From Pyxicephalus adspersus (taxonomy: Eukaryota; Chordata; Amphibia; Anura; Pyxicephalidae), in NCBI RefSeq assembly GCF_032062135.1, contig NC_092861.1, forward strand, positions 59,020,247 to 59,084,246: a DNA stretch of 64,000 nucleotides. The letters run 5' to 3'. Position 1 is the stretch's first letter; every line of letters starts with the position of its first letter. A model generated the notes under the pieces. That model searched no databases, was not told where the DNA came from, and worked only from the letters and a program-made list of their open reading frames with translations. A program made the position numbers and the translations under genes. Of the stretch, positions 23,346 to 35,800 are shown piece after piece.

Positions 23346-26300
23346 ATAAATGAATACAACTAGATAAATTAAAGAATTGCAGCTTGCTGACAAATTGGAA
23401 CATATCGTGACAGATAAAATAAATATTCTGGATATGAAGTGCATACCTAATTGACCTCACTGTGTATCCAACACTGTCAAATGGTCTCTGCTACTATACT
23501 TTATTACCTCCCGAGGCACAAAGATGCCAACAGGTTCTATTCCCCAAGTTTATATTAATGTACATGGAAATTCCATGTGGCTTATGCTGAAGCTGATTTT
23601 GATATGATGGACTGTCAAAGTAGGTAATTAAAAAATATAATGAGCCAAACGTGTAATTATGCCTTGGGCAAACAAAGTGTGAGCAGAATCCGTTGTGGTT
23701 TGCAAATAAGAATTAATGATATACTGTATGTATGTAAAATAGCACTGCAGATCTAACATTTCACTGCATTCCCCATTTGGAATTCCCAGCTACAGGGTTT
23801 TACATAATTCTTTTTGTTTCCTACAAATAGAATTTTTTAATGGAAATGATTCATACCTAACCGACGTGACGATAATGAATGTGTCATAAAGCAGTATGAT
23901 TATTGTCCTGGCTAATCACCTTGGATGCAACTAGAAAGGGAGAAAGTCCAAAAAAAGTATTGCAGATTAGGTTTTAATTATTGGGAACAAGATATTGTAA
24001 TGCACAAGGCTCAACAACAATTGTTATATAAGGCAAAGTTTCAAATTGTGATTTGTGTTTTATCATAGTCATTTCACAGAAATTATCTACCCAAAAGCTG
24101 AAATCCTGGCATTAGGGGAGAGTTTATTATGGTATTATTAATTCTTCTTAATACTTAAACTGCCTCCAATAATAGACTTAAAGTTAAGTTCTAATTTATA
24201 AACAGCTGTCAGAATTCACATGTTCACATTTGTTTTTAAACAAGTTAGGTCTAATTGTCATATCCAGTCATGGTTTTTTATAGCACTGACTCCTAAATAA
24301 TACATGATTGTGTCCAATAATACAGCTTGCTTGCTGTTGCTTCCAAGTTTGGAAATTCAGAGCAAGAACAATTTGTCATAGGAACTGTTTAGTTTGTCCT
24401 TCAACAAAGAATATTCTGTTAAGGGTTCAAAAACTTGTGTGCCTGATAAGGCATACAAATAATTGTGAAGTGCGATGACTTCTCTCTAACAAAATGGTTT
24501 GATTATTTACTATTCGGACAATTCTGTTTTGAAGTTTAATTGTAGACAGTATATAGGTGAATGAATAATGTAATACCTATTAGCTTAGATTTACATGTTC
24601 TGCCTCAGGCCAAGCCAGAGGTTCCAAATAAAAATAAAGAAAGCCTTGTAAAGGGCAAACAGACCATGTGCATAGCATCTGCAGCCTGGATCAATGAACT
24701 CCTGCACCAATAGCACTGTCAAGGGATCTTGATGGTTGTTTGATGGTATCTTCTTTTACAAAGCAAGAAATATGTTGAAAAGCAGTAGTTTGGGTGAGTT
24801 TTTTTTCCTGAAGAGGAGCTCCAAATATAATTTTAAGGTAAACTAACTTTTGTTAAGTAGAACTAAAGGTGGTTGATGAGTTTTTTACATGAAGGTAAAA
24901 AGGAAAATGTAGGGTTTTTTGGCAGAAACAAAAATGAAGACTGCAAAAATGAAAGAAGACCAAATCATCCCATATATCATTTACAAAGAGATAAAATCAG
25001 AATCCCCGTGGTACAGTTTGATTGTCCTCCAAAATTTAAACACATCCAATATAAAACACAAATACAAAATGCTTCTGATAGCCAGAGACCATGTGATCTT
25101 AGCATATAGATTATAGTGCCCAGAAATGCAGGGCTTCTTAGCAAATTTAATTTTATTAAGGGATTTGTGAAAAGTGATACACAACCCCACTTATGCATGT
25201 CAAGTGTAAATTTTATTTTTAGGTTTAAATTTAGTAATACATTCTGAACCTAAACAAAATCCATTGCAAAAAAAATGTACATTTAAATTGATTTTTGTGA
25301 TTTTTAAAAAAGTAAAAGGTCTACTTAAGAACAGACTACCCAAGATGATGGCTTTTATACTTCACCTAAACCTGCTCTTACATCTGAAACTTTAGTTTAA
25401 AACTAAACTTCATCATCTGCTATCATCTGTTGACCAAAAGCATGTCCCTAAAGGGTATTCTCATTGTATGGTGTGATGGCAGTGCAAATGTCCAAATCTT
25501 GAAGTTAAGGTAAACAGGCTCCTGGTAGCAAAGTAAGAGCTGACTTTATTTCAAACGCTTGTAAATGCCCATGCAGAGTTTTTAGGTGTTCATAAAGACA
25601 ATTTGAACCAAGATATGAGCAGGAGACAAGTTAGGATAGGTGAAAATGCTTCCCAAATACATTTCCCTTTCTTTTGCACTGTGCACTATGGATTTAAAAT
25701 AAATGAACACAGTTTGTAGATAATATATATGGCTATAGAAAGGTTTTTAATGAAGAAAGTCTAAAGTCGCACCTAGTTTTGCAAAATTTGAATGTAAGAT
25801 ATTTGGGGTAATAGGTGACAAAATGCTTAGTGTTAAATGGTTATATAAAAGACTTGAGGTCCATACTTGGAAGTGAAGAGATCATATATGTTTTTGTTTG
25901 TAATATTTCTTGTCTGTTTTCACTGTATGTTTTAAAAAGATAATTCATAAAAATATTAAAATACAAATACCTTTTCTTGCCAGTAAAACACATCCCAGGG
26001 TCTCCACCTGCCTTTTTCAACATGTTTTTGTTGTATCCATTTAAATCCCATGTCCTTGGGAACACCCATTGTTTGAGATCAGTTATTACATTAAATCACA
26101 AGTTATAAAACTTTATTATTTCTGAGGGACAAAAGGACAGTCATTTAGTTTGATATATTTCAGTGCCACGGGGGCTATTAGCTGTTTGATGCTATAGGTC
26201 TTTTGCTATCATTAGGGATAAAAAAAGATGTACGTACCTAAATGCTCTTGAGTCTCAATTGCTTTATTAGTAGTTTCCTTGTATTTAAGGGGCAGCCTAT

Positions 26301-26763
26301 TTATGGAACCAGCAACCAAAATTTTTTTAACAGAAGGATCATCCCTGTATTTATGATTTTGCTACATTTCTTTGTCTTTGATGAACTTCTGCAATTGCAT
26401 GAAGTGTGCAACTATAATGAAACTTCCACATAAAAGTGTGCTTTACATTTTGACCTCTGTCCTGAAACAACTGCAGTGTTGCTGTAGTCCAACAACACTT
26501 CTTTGAACACATGAAGAACACATTTACTAAATTAGATTTTCAGGCTACTGTAAATGAATTGTTTATTATATGCGAAAAAGTAGAAAGATAGTGGCTCTTT
26601 ATGGGAGAAAATACGTCTAGCATGACATAAAACTTTTTTTTCAGTTTCTAAAACATTACCTTTTTAGAAACATAATTGTTAAAACTGGCCATGGCAATAT
26701 TTAACCGTGACTTTATAAAATACTCTCACTAAAGAGTCCAAGATGTGGATCAGTACTTATGGT
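23346..26763. other. Unassigned non-coding DNA
   Basis: About 3.4 kb of AT-rich sequence without a recognised gene or repeat. Overlapping short frames on both strands near 24870-25200 are not family-like. Confidence 0.45.
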
Positions 26764-26960
26764 CTGTCCCGACACGTTTTGCCCTAAACGGGCTTCCTCA
26801 GGGGATTGCTGAGACCCTATAAATTACATTAATGATAGTATAGTATAGAATTTCCACAGTATTCTTACAATTTTAAATAGTCTTGAGGGTTATTGACCTC
26901 ACGAGAAGAAGTTGGAAGAGTACATTCAACTCAGAAAATGTCACAAAACGGGGGAAATGC
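26764..26960. repeat. Possible interspersed-repeat fragment
   Basis: The segment cccgacacgttttgccc..ggcttcctcaggg resembles a motif I remember as widespread in frog and fish genomes. I cannot name the family or its limits. Confidence 0.35.
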
Positions 26961-27449
26961 CTCGACTGGAGATTCTACAATTTCATTTGAAAAATAATCA
27001 CAAGTGTATATAAACATGCTAATGTATTGGAATACAGATTAAAAAAAAAATATTTAGGAAATATAATTCCTACTTGGATGGCTATCTTAATGATGTAATA
27101 TTTATGAATTATTCCAGTTCTAGTAGATGGAGGTATCTAGAAATATATTAAAAAAAAAATGAAGTTCTTTTATATATATTTTTTGTAGCATCACAGAATA
27201 TATCCTAATTATGTAATATACATTTAATCCACAAAATGGCGTACCTACAATTTAAATATGTACACTGGCTGCAGTTTTATTTTTTTTTATCTTCAACCTA
27301 TGATAGATCAATGAGAAAATAATAATGGTAATGGTTTTGTTTTATAGTTTAAGGTAATGATGAAATATGATATTATTAATCAAGCATAATAATAAAGTTA
27401 GATAAAAAACATACCTCAGAAGATATGTGTTGGATCTTGTAAGCAGTCT

Positions 27450-27544
27450 AGGCGTCGTTGGTTACTTTTTTACGAACGATTTTTTGCCCAATCGATCGTT
27501 CGTCGTTTTGAACGATAAAAATTGGAAGTGTGTACGCACCTTAA
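27450..27544. mobile_element. Terminal fragment of a TTAA-target DNA transposon
   Basis: The sequence ends gtgtgtacgcacc immediately followed by TTAA (27541-27544). It contains internally self-complementary 'acgaacga' and 'tcgttcgt' words. The GGTGCGTACACAC end next to TTAA fits piggyBac- or Kolobok-type MITEs. The partner terminus is not visible upstream. Confidence 0.55.
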
Positions 27545-28690
27545 GGAATACTATCAAAAATAGGGAAGGGTATTCCAAAGAAGATTGTATGGATTAATTG
27601 AGAGGTGCTTCCGGGTATAAGGAAAAATCGTCCTAAGCTAGGACAGAGAAAAGTTTAAATATCTTTAGAAAATTAAATAGAAACTTTATGGTTAGGTGCC
27701 TTAGTAAAATCATTACTTACTGTTGTGTGAGGAGGTATGGAGGAAAAAAACTGGTGGCAGCTGTCCAAACCAGGACTCAGGCTGCCAGCTGCTCTTTCTT
27801 AAATGGATTAGAAATTTTAATTACCAAGTATACCGCACATGTGTGAATTACCATGCCTATCTTTTTGATTTATGCTACTATTTGAAACAGGCTACTTCCG
27901 TTTGTTTGTGGGTGAATAAAGTTTGAGATTGTGAAAAAATAAAATAAATAAATAAAAATAAATAAATAAAATAATTACAAATAAAGATATGTGAGCCCAT
28001 GTCTGTGAGCGCATACACAGACATGATTATATGAATATTTAGATAGTGATGCTAGTGTAGGACCCGCCTATTGCTGGGTGGGCCCTAATGGTGGCGTCAA
28101 ACCTTTGATGCCTTCACCCCCTATAGCATCAGGGGCAGAGCTCTGAATCAGCGGGTCCTGATCAGCCCAGCACGGTTGATCAAACGGTGGGTAGCAAAGG
28201 ATGAACAATTTAAGGCATTAAAAATATATCTTCTTCAAAAATAGATCTTGACTTTCTACTAAACACAAAACCTTTGTTTTGGACATTATGAGTATAACTT
28301 TCCTTGAAAGATGGAAGTCCAGGGCAACCTTGGCCCTTTCATCATTCTGAAGTATGTAACAAAGATTATGTTGAGTTGAATGCTGCATTGTAAACTGTAA
28401 ACTGCTGTCGTGTTTGCAGATGAAATTGTAGCCCGAAGATCAGCATCTCATCAACTGTGTCTTCAGAATAACTGCTTTATGATTCTTTAGTGACTTTGAT
28501 ATTATTCAATTGCCTTACAGCTAAGTCTTATTTGGCCAAATGCATAAAGTTTTCCCCCACTGAGGTGGTAGGTATGTGATGGCCAATATAAGTCATGTTT
28601 GGTTAAGGGTTACCAGTAAAAACTGAAGATGGAAAGTCTATACATATGATACTACTATTCAAATGTAGAAATCAATAATAAAATATAAAA
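27545..28690. other. Unassigned DNA with (AAAT)n tract
   Basis: It contains an imperfect AAAT repeat at about 27936-27975 and a GC-richer block at 28060-28200 of unknown origin. No gene is recognised. Confidence 0.4.
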
Positions 28691-29016
28691 TTAAAGCGTA
28701 CCTAAACTAAGGCTCTTGGGTGCTCCTTCTGTGCATGCCCGAGATGCGGAGAAGGAGCCTTTTTGTGGGGAAAAAAATTTGGCAATCTCACACATGCTCA
28801 GTGAGATTGGCAATTTTTTTTTCATCTTACGTCACCCAGTCTTGTGCCTGGGTCGGGTGACAAAGGATGAAGAACCCGGAGGAAGAGACAAAGATGGCGG
28901 CGTCTGGAGCGCCGGCTCCGGGACGACACGGGACCAGATGCAAGAAACCTCTGGATGGATCCGACTCCCCTGCGGGTGTATTTCTTTTTTTAGTTTTTAG
29001 TTTAGTTCCTCTTTAA
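28691..29016. mobile_element. TTAA-flanked MITE with ~20-bp inverted termini
   Basis: The left end ttaaagcgtacctaaactaa and the reverse complement of the right end, ttaaagaggaactaaactaa, match at 17 of 20 positions. Both begin with TTAA, the target sequence of piggyBac and Kolobok transposons. The 326-bp interior is GC-rich and has its own imperfect inverted repeat (ggcaatctcacacatgctca / gtgagattggcaa). It has no coding capacity, so it is non-autonomous. Confidence 0.75.
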
Positions 29017-29148
29017 ATTAACCACATAAGCTTGTCTGCAACATACCATGATCTAACCAAACATGAAAATCTGTGTACTACTAAGAGTTGAGAGTTGTAA
29101 GACTTAAGGGTATTATATGATCTTTCAAAGACCTTTAAGGTTATTTAC

Positions 29149-29385
29149 TAACCTCCTGGGCAGTTCATTTCTGTCTGTATTTATATGTCTGAAAGCAGTA
29201 CATTTCATGAAAATTGATTTAACATTGTAGGCCTGTAATTCTTAGGCATAACTCAATGAAATATGTCCAATATTTAATAAATTGAATAATCAACTTTAAA
29301 TAAAAAACACAAAAATCTGTTAAAACAAGTGTGTATGAATAAATAAAAAATACTGAAACCTGTAATATAACCGTACAGTGGCATG

Positions 29386-29430
<45 letters not shown>

Positions 29431-29768
29431 GATGATTACTTTGTATTGGATTAAATAAAGTTATTCTGTATTGAATCCAATACAGAATAATTTGAAATTC
29501 CCTCCACGCTCCCTCGCATGCACCTACGCACACATGCATGCACCAACGTCACCGGGAACTGCCTGGGAACGTCTGCGCACTCGCCGGGGGACTGATCAGA
29601 AGGATGGGAGGGCAGAGGATAGGATCAGACAGGCAGGACACTTGAGGACATCAGTGGGACCAGGTAAGTCTTTATTTTTTTAGCCACCCCGAGTGTGGCT
29701 CGGGGTTACCGCTATCAGCTGCTGTTTTTTACCCCCAGCCACACTCTGGGTTACCTCTCAGAAGGTTA
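29149..29768 (-). mobile_element. TAACC-ended repeat element (copy 1)
   Basis: Ends read taacctcctgggcag on the plus strand and taaccttctgagagg on the minus strand, a short imperfect terminal inverted repeat. Inside on the minus strand come a 'ccccgagccacactcgggg' hairpin near the 5' end, a CpG-rich core (about 29500-29600), paired 'tgtattggattcaatac' words, an (AT)n tract (29387-29428), and a distal 'attggacatatttca.tgagttatgcc' block. The order is the same as in the copy at 45161. There is no ORF. The class is unknown; a non-autonomous DNA transposon is likely. Confidence 0.65.
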
Positions 29769-31196
29769 ATATATATCTAAAATAAATAAAATGGTTAAAC
29801 CCCTGGAATCTGTTATTTGTTCTCATTAGGTTTATTTTCCAAAACTTACCATGAGTAATATCCCAAGTGAGGGCATCTGTTCTTATCGAAAAAATATACC
29901 CATTGACAGAAAAAGCAATTGACACCCAAAATTCTATCTATTGCTCAGTCTATTTAAACCAAACAAAGAAATTCTTTACACAAAATGGAGAAAACAAAGC
30001 ATTGAAACAAAATAAGTTGTGTACATATTAAACGTCTGCACTTTTAAATAGTATGATTTTCTTGTAACAGTATATTGACTGTAGACATCACCCCTGTGGC
30101 TATTCAATAATTTAGTCAATTTGGTGCGTATATATTGTGCCTGATAGTGTGTTAAAATGTTTTGTTTTGTGTCATCTTGCTTGTTAACCTATTGGCTTAA
30201 TGTTCAAAATGGTGAACTAAAAACATATAACATGCACAATGTTCTGTGCATTTCACTTAATACAATACACTCAGGATTTTAGGAAAAGCTGTTTTCTTTT
30301 ATGGGTTACAGAAGCCGATTCTCTGAACAGCAAGTCTCTTTTTCAATTTTAAATAATAATCCATAACCACTCATAATAAAATTATGGCATACTTTGATAA
30401 TTATAGAAAAAAATAGTATAGGTTGGAAATTCTTCTTTTCAAACGTAAATCTTGTAATAAAATAAAGCAAACCTACAAGCTTTTGACCAAATTCTTGATA
30501 TCCTTCAAAGACTACAGTTGGCTATGAGATAAGTATTTCATTCTTTTTACAGTGCAGTATGCCTGTAAGGAAAAGGGTGTTGTATTTTTGACTAATGGGA
30601 GGTACTTTGCTTTTATTTTGCATTTTTGAATGTAAAAACAATAAATATAGCAGGTCAGGCTAAAACTGTTTCAAGATTTGGAAAGATTAGGAAAGCAGTG
30701 TTACTTGGAATAGGAAAAAAGGATATTTTTCCCACAGGTACACATACTGCAAAAAAAACAGTAAATAAATAAAACAAATAAAATTAACAGATAAGGCTAA
30801 TGTCATGTTTTAGTTCTATGTGTGTTATTTAAGAAAGTACAGCTTTAATACAGAGAATAAATGAGAAGCAGCATTAAACCCAAAGGTTCTAACATGTTGA
30901 ACTCTATATAAATTAAAAAATCAAATGAGCTAGACTACATGCTAGAGCTAGATGTTTAGCCTTTAAGTGCTTTGGTACATAACATTTGTTTTAAAGGACA
31001 AGTTTATGAATTATATAGAACCCCTAAGCCCCCTTCTTTAGCCCTTTAATCTACATTTAATTGAACCATTCCCTTGCAGACATTTACTTACCTCACTTTC
31101 TATGGCAGTGATCTTCCACATTATCTACATTTTCGCTGGAAAAAAACTATTTCTTGTCTGCACATAGGTGGTGTGCACTAATGTCCCGTAGACTTA
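29769..31196. other. Unassigned non-coding DNA
   Basis: AT-rich. The segment near 30990-31130 looks like an old interspersed repeat but is not classified. Confidence 0.4.
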
Positions 31197-31353
31197 CAGT
31201 GGCTTCAGGAAGCATTCAGACCCCCTTTTCAGTTTTGTTATATTGTAGACTAATGCTAAAATTGGTAAAATTGTGCACTCAGTATCCCATATTGACAAAG
31301 TGGAAACCGAATTGTAGACAATTTAGTAAATGTATTAAAAAGAAAAAACTGAG

Positions 31354-31614
31354 CATAGTGCTTAGAGGTTAGCATTCTTGCAATTGCAGCGCTAGGTCCC
31401 GGGTTCAGATCTTAGCCAAGACACTATTTGCATGGAGTTTATATGTTCTCCTGTGTTTGTGTAGGTTTTCTCCGGGTTCTCTGGTTTCCTCCCACATTCC
31501 AAAAACATGCAGTTAGGTCAATTGGCTTCCCAAATTGACCTCAGACTGTGTTAAAGACATATGACTATAGTAGGAACATTAGATTGTGAGCCCCTTGAGG
31601 GACAGCAACTCTTG
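31354..31614 (+). mobile_element. SINE inserted in the Tc1 left arm
   Basis: It starts gcatagtgcttagaggttag (degraded A box) and continues with ccgggttcagatcttagcc (B-box-like), 'gagtttatatgttctcctg', 'ttcctcccacattccaaaa', 'acatgcagttaggtcaatt' and 'agattgtgagcccctt'. It stops before the GCGCTATATAAAT tail. Tc1 sequence is continuous on both sides, so the SINE landed after the Tc1 copy. No target-site duplication is obvious. Confidence 0.85.
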
Positions 31615-31984
31615 AAATTTAGCTCAGATACCTCACATTTCTTTTGAACTCTGCTGAGATTTTTTTGCACTTTGATTGGAGTCCACTTGTGGTAAATTTA
31701 ATTGATTAAACCCAATTTGGAAAGGCGCACATCTTTTTACAGAAGCCCTCATAGCGGACAATGCATATAAGAGCAAAATCCAAACCACAAGGTCAAAGAA
31801 ACTGCCTGCAGAGCTCAGAGACATGATTGTTGTAAGAGCCCAGTGGCCTTCATTATTCCCATTGAAAGAAGTTTGACACAACCAGGACTCTTTGAAGAGC
31901 TTGTTGTCTCTCTGAAAGAGTTGACCAAAAACCAGATGGTTACTCTGGCTGAGCTCCAGAGAGCCTGTGGGGAGTTGGGGCTAA

Positions 31985-32515
31985 GTTACAGAAGCACAAC
32001 AATACCTGCAGCCCTCCACTGATTAAAACTTATGTCAAAGTGACTGGATGAAAGCCTTCCTTTACAAAAGTCTGCTTTACAAAAAATGCAAGGAAGGACT
32101 CTGAGGACTGTGAGGAACAAGATTCGCTGGTCTGATGAAACCAAGATTGAACTGTTTGGCCTCAATTATAAACCTTATGTATGAAGGAAACCAGGCACCA
32201 CACATAACCTGTCCAATACCATCCCAACAATAAAGCATGCTGAAGGCAGTATCATGCTGTGGGGTGTTTTCAGCAGCAGCAACTGGTAGAATTGTCAGGG
32301 TCAAGGGAAAACTCAATAGAGCAAAATACAGAGATATCCTTTTTGGAAAACCTGTTACCCTGTGCTCAGGACCTCAGACGGTGGTTCACCTTCTAACATG
32401 ACAACGACCCAAAGCACACAGCAAAGACAACATTGGAGTGGCTTAGGGACAACTCTTCGAGCCTTGACTTGAACCCTATTAAACATCTCTGGAGAGACCT
32501 GAAAATGGCAGAAAA
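31985..32515 (+). pseudogene. Tc1-like transposase, inactive
   Basis: Degraded coding sequence of a DDE transposase. Recognisable pieces are 'VRNKIRWSDETKIELF' (about 32109-32157, holding the first catalytic Asp), '[15 protein letters not shown]' (from 32400, second Asp) and '[14 protein letters not shown]' (about 32463-32505). The third catalytic residue, normally Glu in NPIE, is Lys (codon 32481-32483). The distance from the second Asp to this position is about 8 codons shorter than in DD34E enzymes, because the stretch between 'SSS' and 'LDLNP' is shortened. Frame changes and stops lie between the blocks. It cannot be catalytic. Confidence 0.85.
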
Positions 32516-32810
32516 TGTATTATTCCAGGTGTGCAAAACTTTTTGAATCATACCAAAATGATGTGAGGCTGTAATTGCCAAGGTCATTGAATACTTATAT
32601 AATTGATACTCATATAATTGATACTTATGTAATTGTGATATTTAAGTTTTTTTCATTTTAATAAATTTACAAAACTGTCTACAATTTGTTTTCACTTTGT
32701 CATTATAGGGTACTGAGTGTGGATTAATGAGAAAAAGGTTATAGCATCTGGCTGCAACATACCAAAGTTGAAAATCTGTAAATGGGTGCCATGTGCAGAT
32801 AGCCTGGAAA

Positions 32811-35800
32811 TACATTTGTACTGGCTGTGATGTAGACAACATGGAAGGCGTACACTGTCCAGTACCTGTGTGACTGTTCTGCTTAGAGTAGTTTAGGCGC
32901 TATGCAAGGATGCAGGGGCAGATTTAAAAAATTAATGAACTTGTCTTTTAAAGTGAACCAGTTACAATTACGCTTTATGCTTAAGTAAGAATATATATTA
33001 TATATATTATATTATATATATAATATATATATATATTCAGTCTGAAATGGTTATTATTGTGCAGTTATATATCCTGAAATGTATATCCACACCCTTATTT
33101 GCTTTGCTGATCCGAGCCTGACACTTCAGCCTGATCCTGTATTTGCTCATGATTTAGTATGAATATATAGTCACATCTATTTACTAAACCATCCCTTATC
33201 ATTTTTACTGTTTACAGAAACCACTATCATATATGTATCATTCGACTAATAAATATTGCAAAGTTAAGGGAACAGATTATAGGGGTATCATTACATTTTA
33301 ATGCAGGGAAATGGAAATGTTCACTTTTGAGAGTTTAGTTAACCATTACCTGTATTTTTAGTTACTTTTATGTTTTCCTCTTATATTTTCTTTTGCAATA
33401 CAAATGTATTATTATCCTTTAGTTAAATATTATTTACCTTTTCTTGCCCATTCAAATATATTTTATTGAGATATATTGAATAATCTAATACCAGAGCATT
33501 TACTATCTGTATATTCAGTTCCAATTGTAAACTGTGCATTTAAAAAAAATAAAGTAAAAATTACGTTGTCCTTATTTTTATCTTTACCTTATAGAGTCTT
33601 CAGACAAAAACAAAGGAATAACATCCAACAAGGACTAATGCATTGTTCCTCGGGTCAGAAATGTAAAGTGTTTGTAAATTGATGTTAATACCAGAGTAGC
33701 TTCAACAAATTACACCCCAAGCAAATTAATGCTGGGGCTGAGTGAGTTCTATCTGATGTTGGTTCAAGGTGACCCAGTTGTTGTGACACATGATTAGCGG
33801 TATGGCTTTTAAAAGACACATACAAAGTGATTTATGGCTGATATCAGTGGGGTGGCTGGAGATAAGTAAAATATCCGGGTATTTTAATCCTAAAATAATT
33901 TCTAACTATCTTGATACCTATGTATTATAAATAATTGAAAGATATATGACAGCACCAGCTCATTTTGTTATCTGGTATTTGTTGAATGGTTCCATTTATT
34001 AGAAGGTGATGAGGGATGCACAGGCAAAATGAGTCAGCAAATGGTTACATAAACAGGCTTGCCAGGTTTTATTAACTGAGTTTGTATTCCAAATTTCTAC
34101 TACATTATTATAATAATCCTACCCAGCATAAAGCAAGGTGGTGGGTAGGTAGAAACAATGGCTGTCTTAGATATTTAAGCATGAAGGAGAGATACAAAAA
34201 AGGGCTGGAACTGCAACACTACAAGCAGTTCTCAATGCAGAGGCCTGAATGCAGCCTTAAAGCCTTTGTATTGCTTGACTGCAAGCGACCTGTCATTGAT
34301 CAAGGTCAAAGCATGATCTCTGTGGGATTATGTGATTTAATGTGACAAATAACAGAAAAGTGTACTGCATTTTATCGGAAAACACCTTTCAGATGTATGG
34401 GTAGGGAATGTAAATGTATAACTGTCTGTGTTTGTGATGGTTTAAAAATAAAATCATTGTGGTAACTATTATAGTATAGTAAAAACTATTGCATGCTGCT
34501 GGAGAAGGCCAACTCTTCATTTTAGTACAGTGCCCCAGAGGGTCAAAGGCATCATGACCAATGAGAAATTGACTTCCATTGCATTGCCTAAACATGTTAA
34601 GTTTTTGGCAATCTGGGCTACCTGGATTGAATATTTCAAATCTAGACCTGGCACTCTATTGGTCGAAGATAACAGGTAAGGCCTCCCACCTGGGAACTTC
34701 ATTCTACCTCCTCCCCTTCATTTCTCCTGCTCTTTCATTTCCCCTCTGTATGTTCTCTACTTTTTGCCTCTTTTTTGCATTTTTCCCTTCTTTCTTTTTT
34801 TTCCTCAAAAAAATTAAATAGAAAAAGCATTTCTTATCTCAGCAGTATTTCTAGTGTTTATTTATTAAATAGCAGACATGGTTGAGTTTGTGTCGCCATA
34901 TCTATGTGTTATTGCCACAGAAACCCATACATGTCTCAGCACATACTGAAAAGAAATATGGAAAATGTTACTTTTTTTTTGAGAATTTATAGATCAAAGG
35001 TAATTTTAAATCTTATTTTTCCCTGAGAGATTATATGGAATAGTAAATGTGTATAGGAAACCTTATATTCAAGCATGTTTTCAAAAATTACATACAATAG
35101 CAATTTTCTTTCTTCCGTCTTAGGAAAGTTCATGCAGCATTAAAATCCTACATTTCTGTAGTATTGTGTGTATTTACCAATTCCATTCACTGTTGAAATG
35201 AGAATTTGTATTTACCTGGGCTAATAAAGTGATAGAATCAATTTAGGGAAAGTGCTCATACTGCAGGGGTTTTCTGTTTCTTTTTGAAATGTAATGTACA
35301 GGCACAATACTTGCAGACACTAAATTAGTATAGCACAAAGTTCTCTTTAGATTTTGAATAAATGCTGTAAACACATTACTCTCTCTTTTTTGGTCAAATA
35401 CATGGTTTATATGAGTAGAGTAATTTAGCTCTTAGTGCATAGCTGACAGAAAAAAAATTGAGAAAGGGCTGTAGTCTTGATTACATATCTAGAGAAAGCG
35501 CGACCCATGTCATTGCTAGTTTGCTGCCATTTCTCTTGTAGAAAATTTATCTGATACACAATTACAGTACCTCATTCAGAAGTCAAACTTCTAGAGTGTG
35601 GATAGATTACATTCCAAGGTAAAAATTGATACTCTTTACAGAGGAAATATTTCACAACTAAATGAGATGCAAAACACATGTCGAAGTTCATTCTATGTAG
35701 AACATATGACATTTATGAAAAGGTGTAGCTCGGGAAACTTGTTTTAGCTGTTACTGTACTTCATATATTTAATGGTGGTAATATTCCCATTAAATGCCTG

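Larger units (their letters stand above)
31197..32810 (+). mobile_element. Tc1/mariner transposon remnant with nested SINE
   Basis: The left terminal repeat starts cagtggcttcaggaagcatt just after a TA (31195-31196), the Tc1 target dinucleotide. The matching inverted end is recognisable at about 32650-32810 (tttacaaaactgtctacaat mirrors the left attgtagacaatttagtaaa). The body runs 'tgattggagtcca', the transposase start region, DDE fragments and 'cattttaataaattta'. It resembles the Tc1 subfamily common in fish and frogs. A SINE interrupts the left arm. The exact right boundary is diverged. Confidence 0.85.

Noticed and set aside
24873..25198. Overlapping frames on both strands of similar length
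   Set aside because: Open on both strands at once without family resemblance, as expected by chance.
29219..29539. 106-codon minus-strand frame with a Tyr/Ile run
   Set aside because: The run comes from the (AT)n microsatellite inside the repeat element.
29650..29665. Splice-donor-like 'accaggtaagtc' as an exon end
   Set aside because: It lies inside the TAACC-ended repeat element and has no acceptor partner or open exon.
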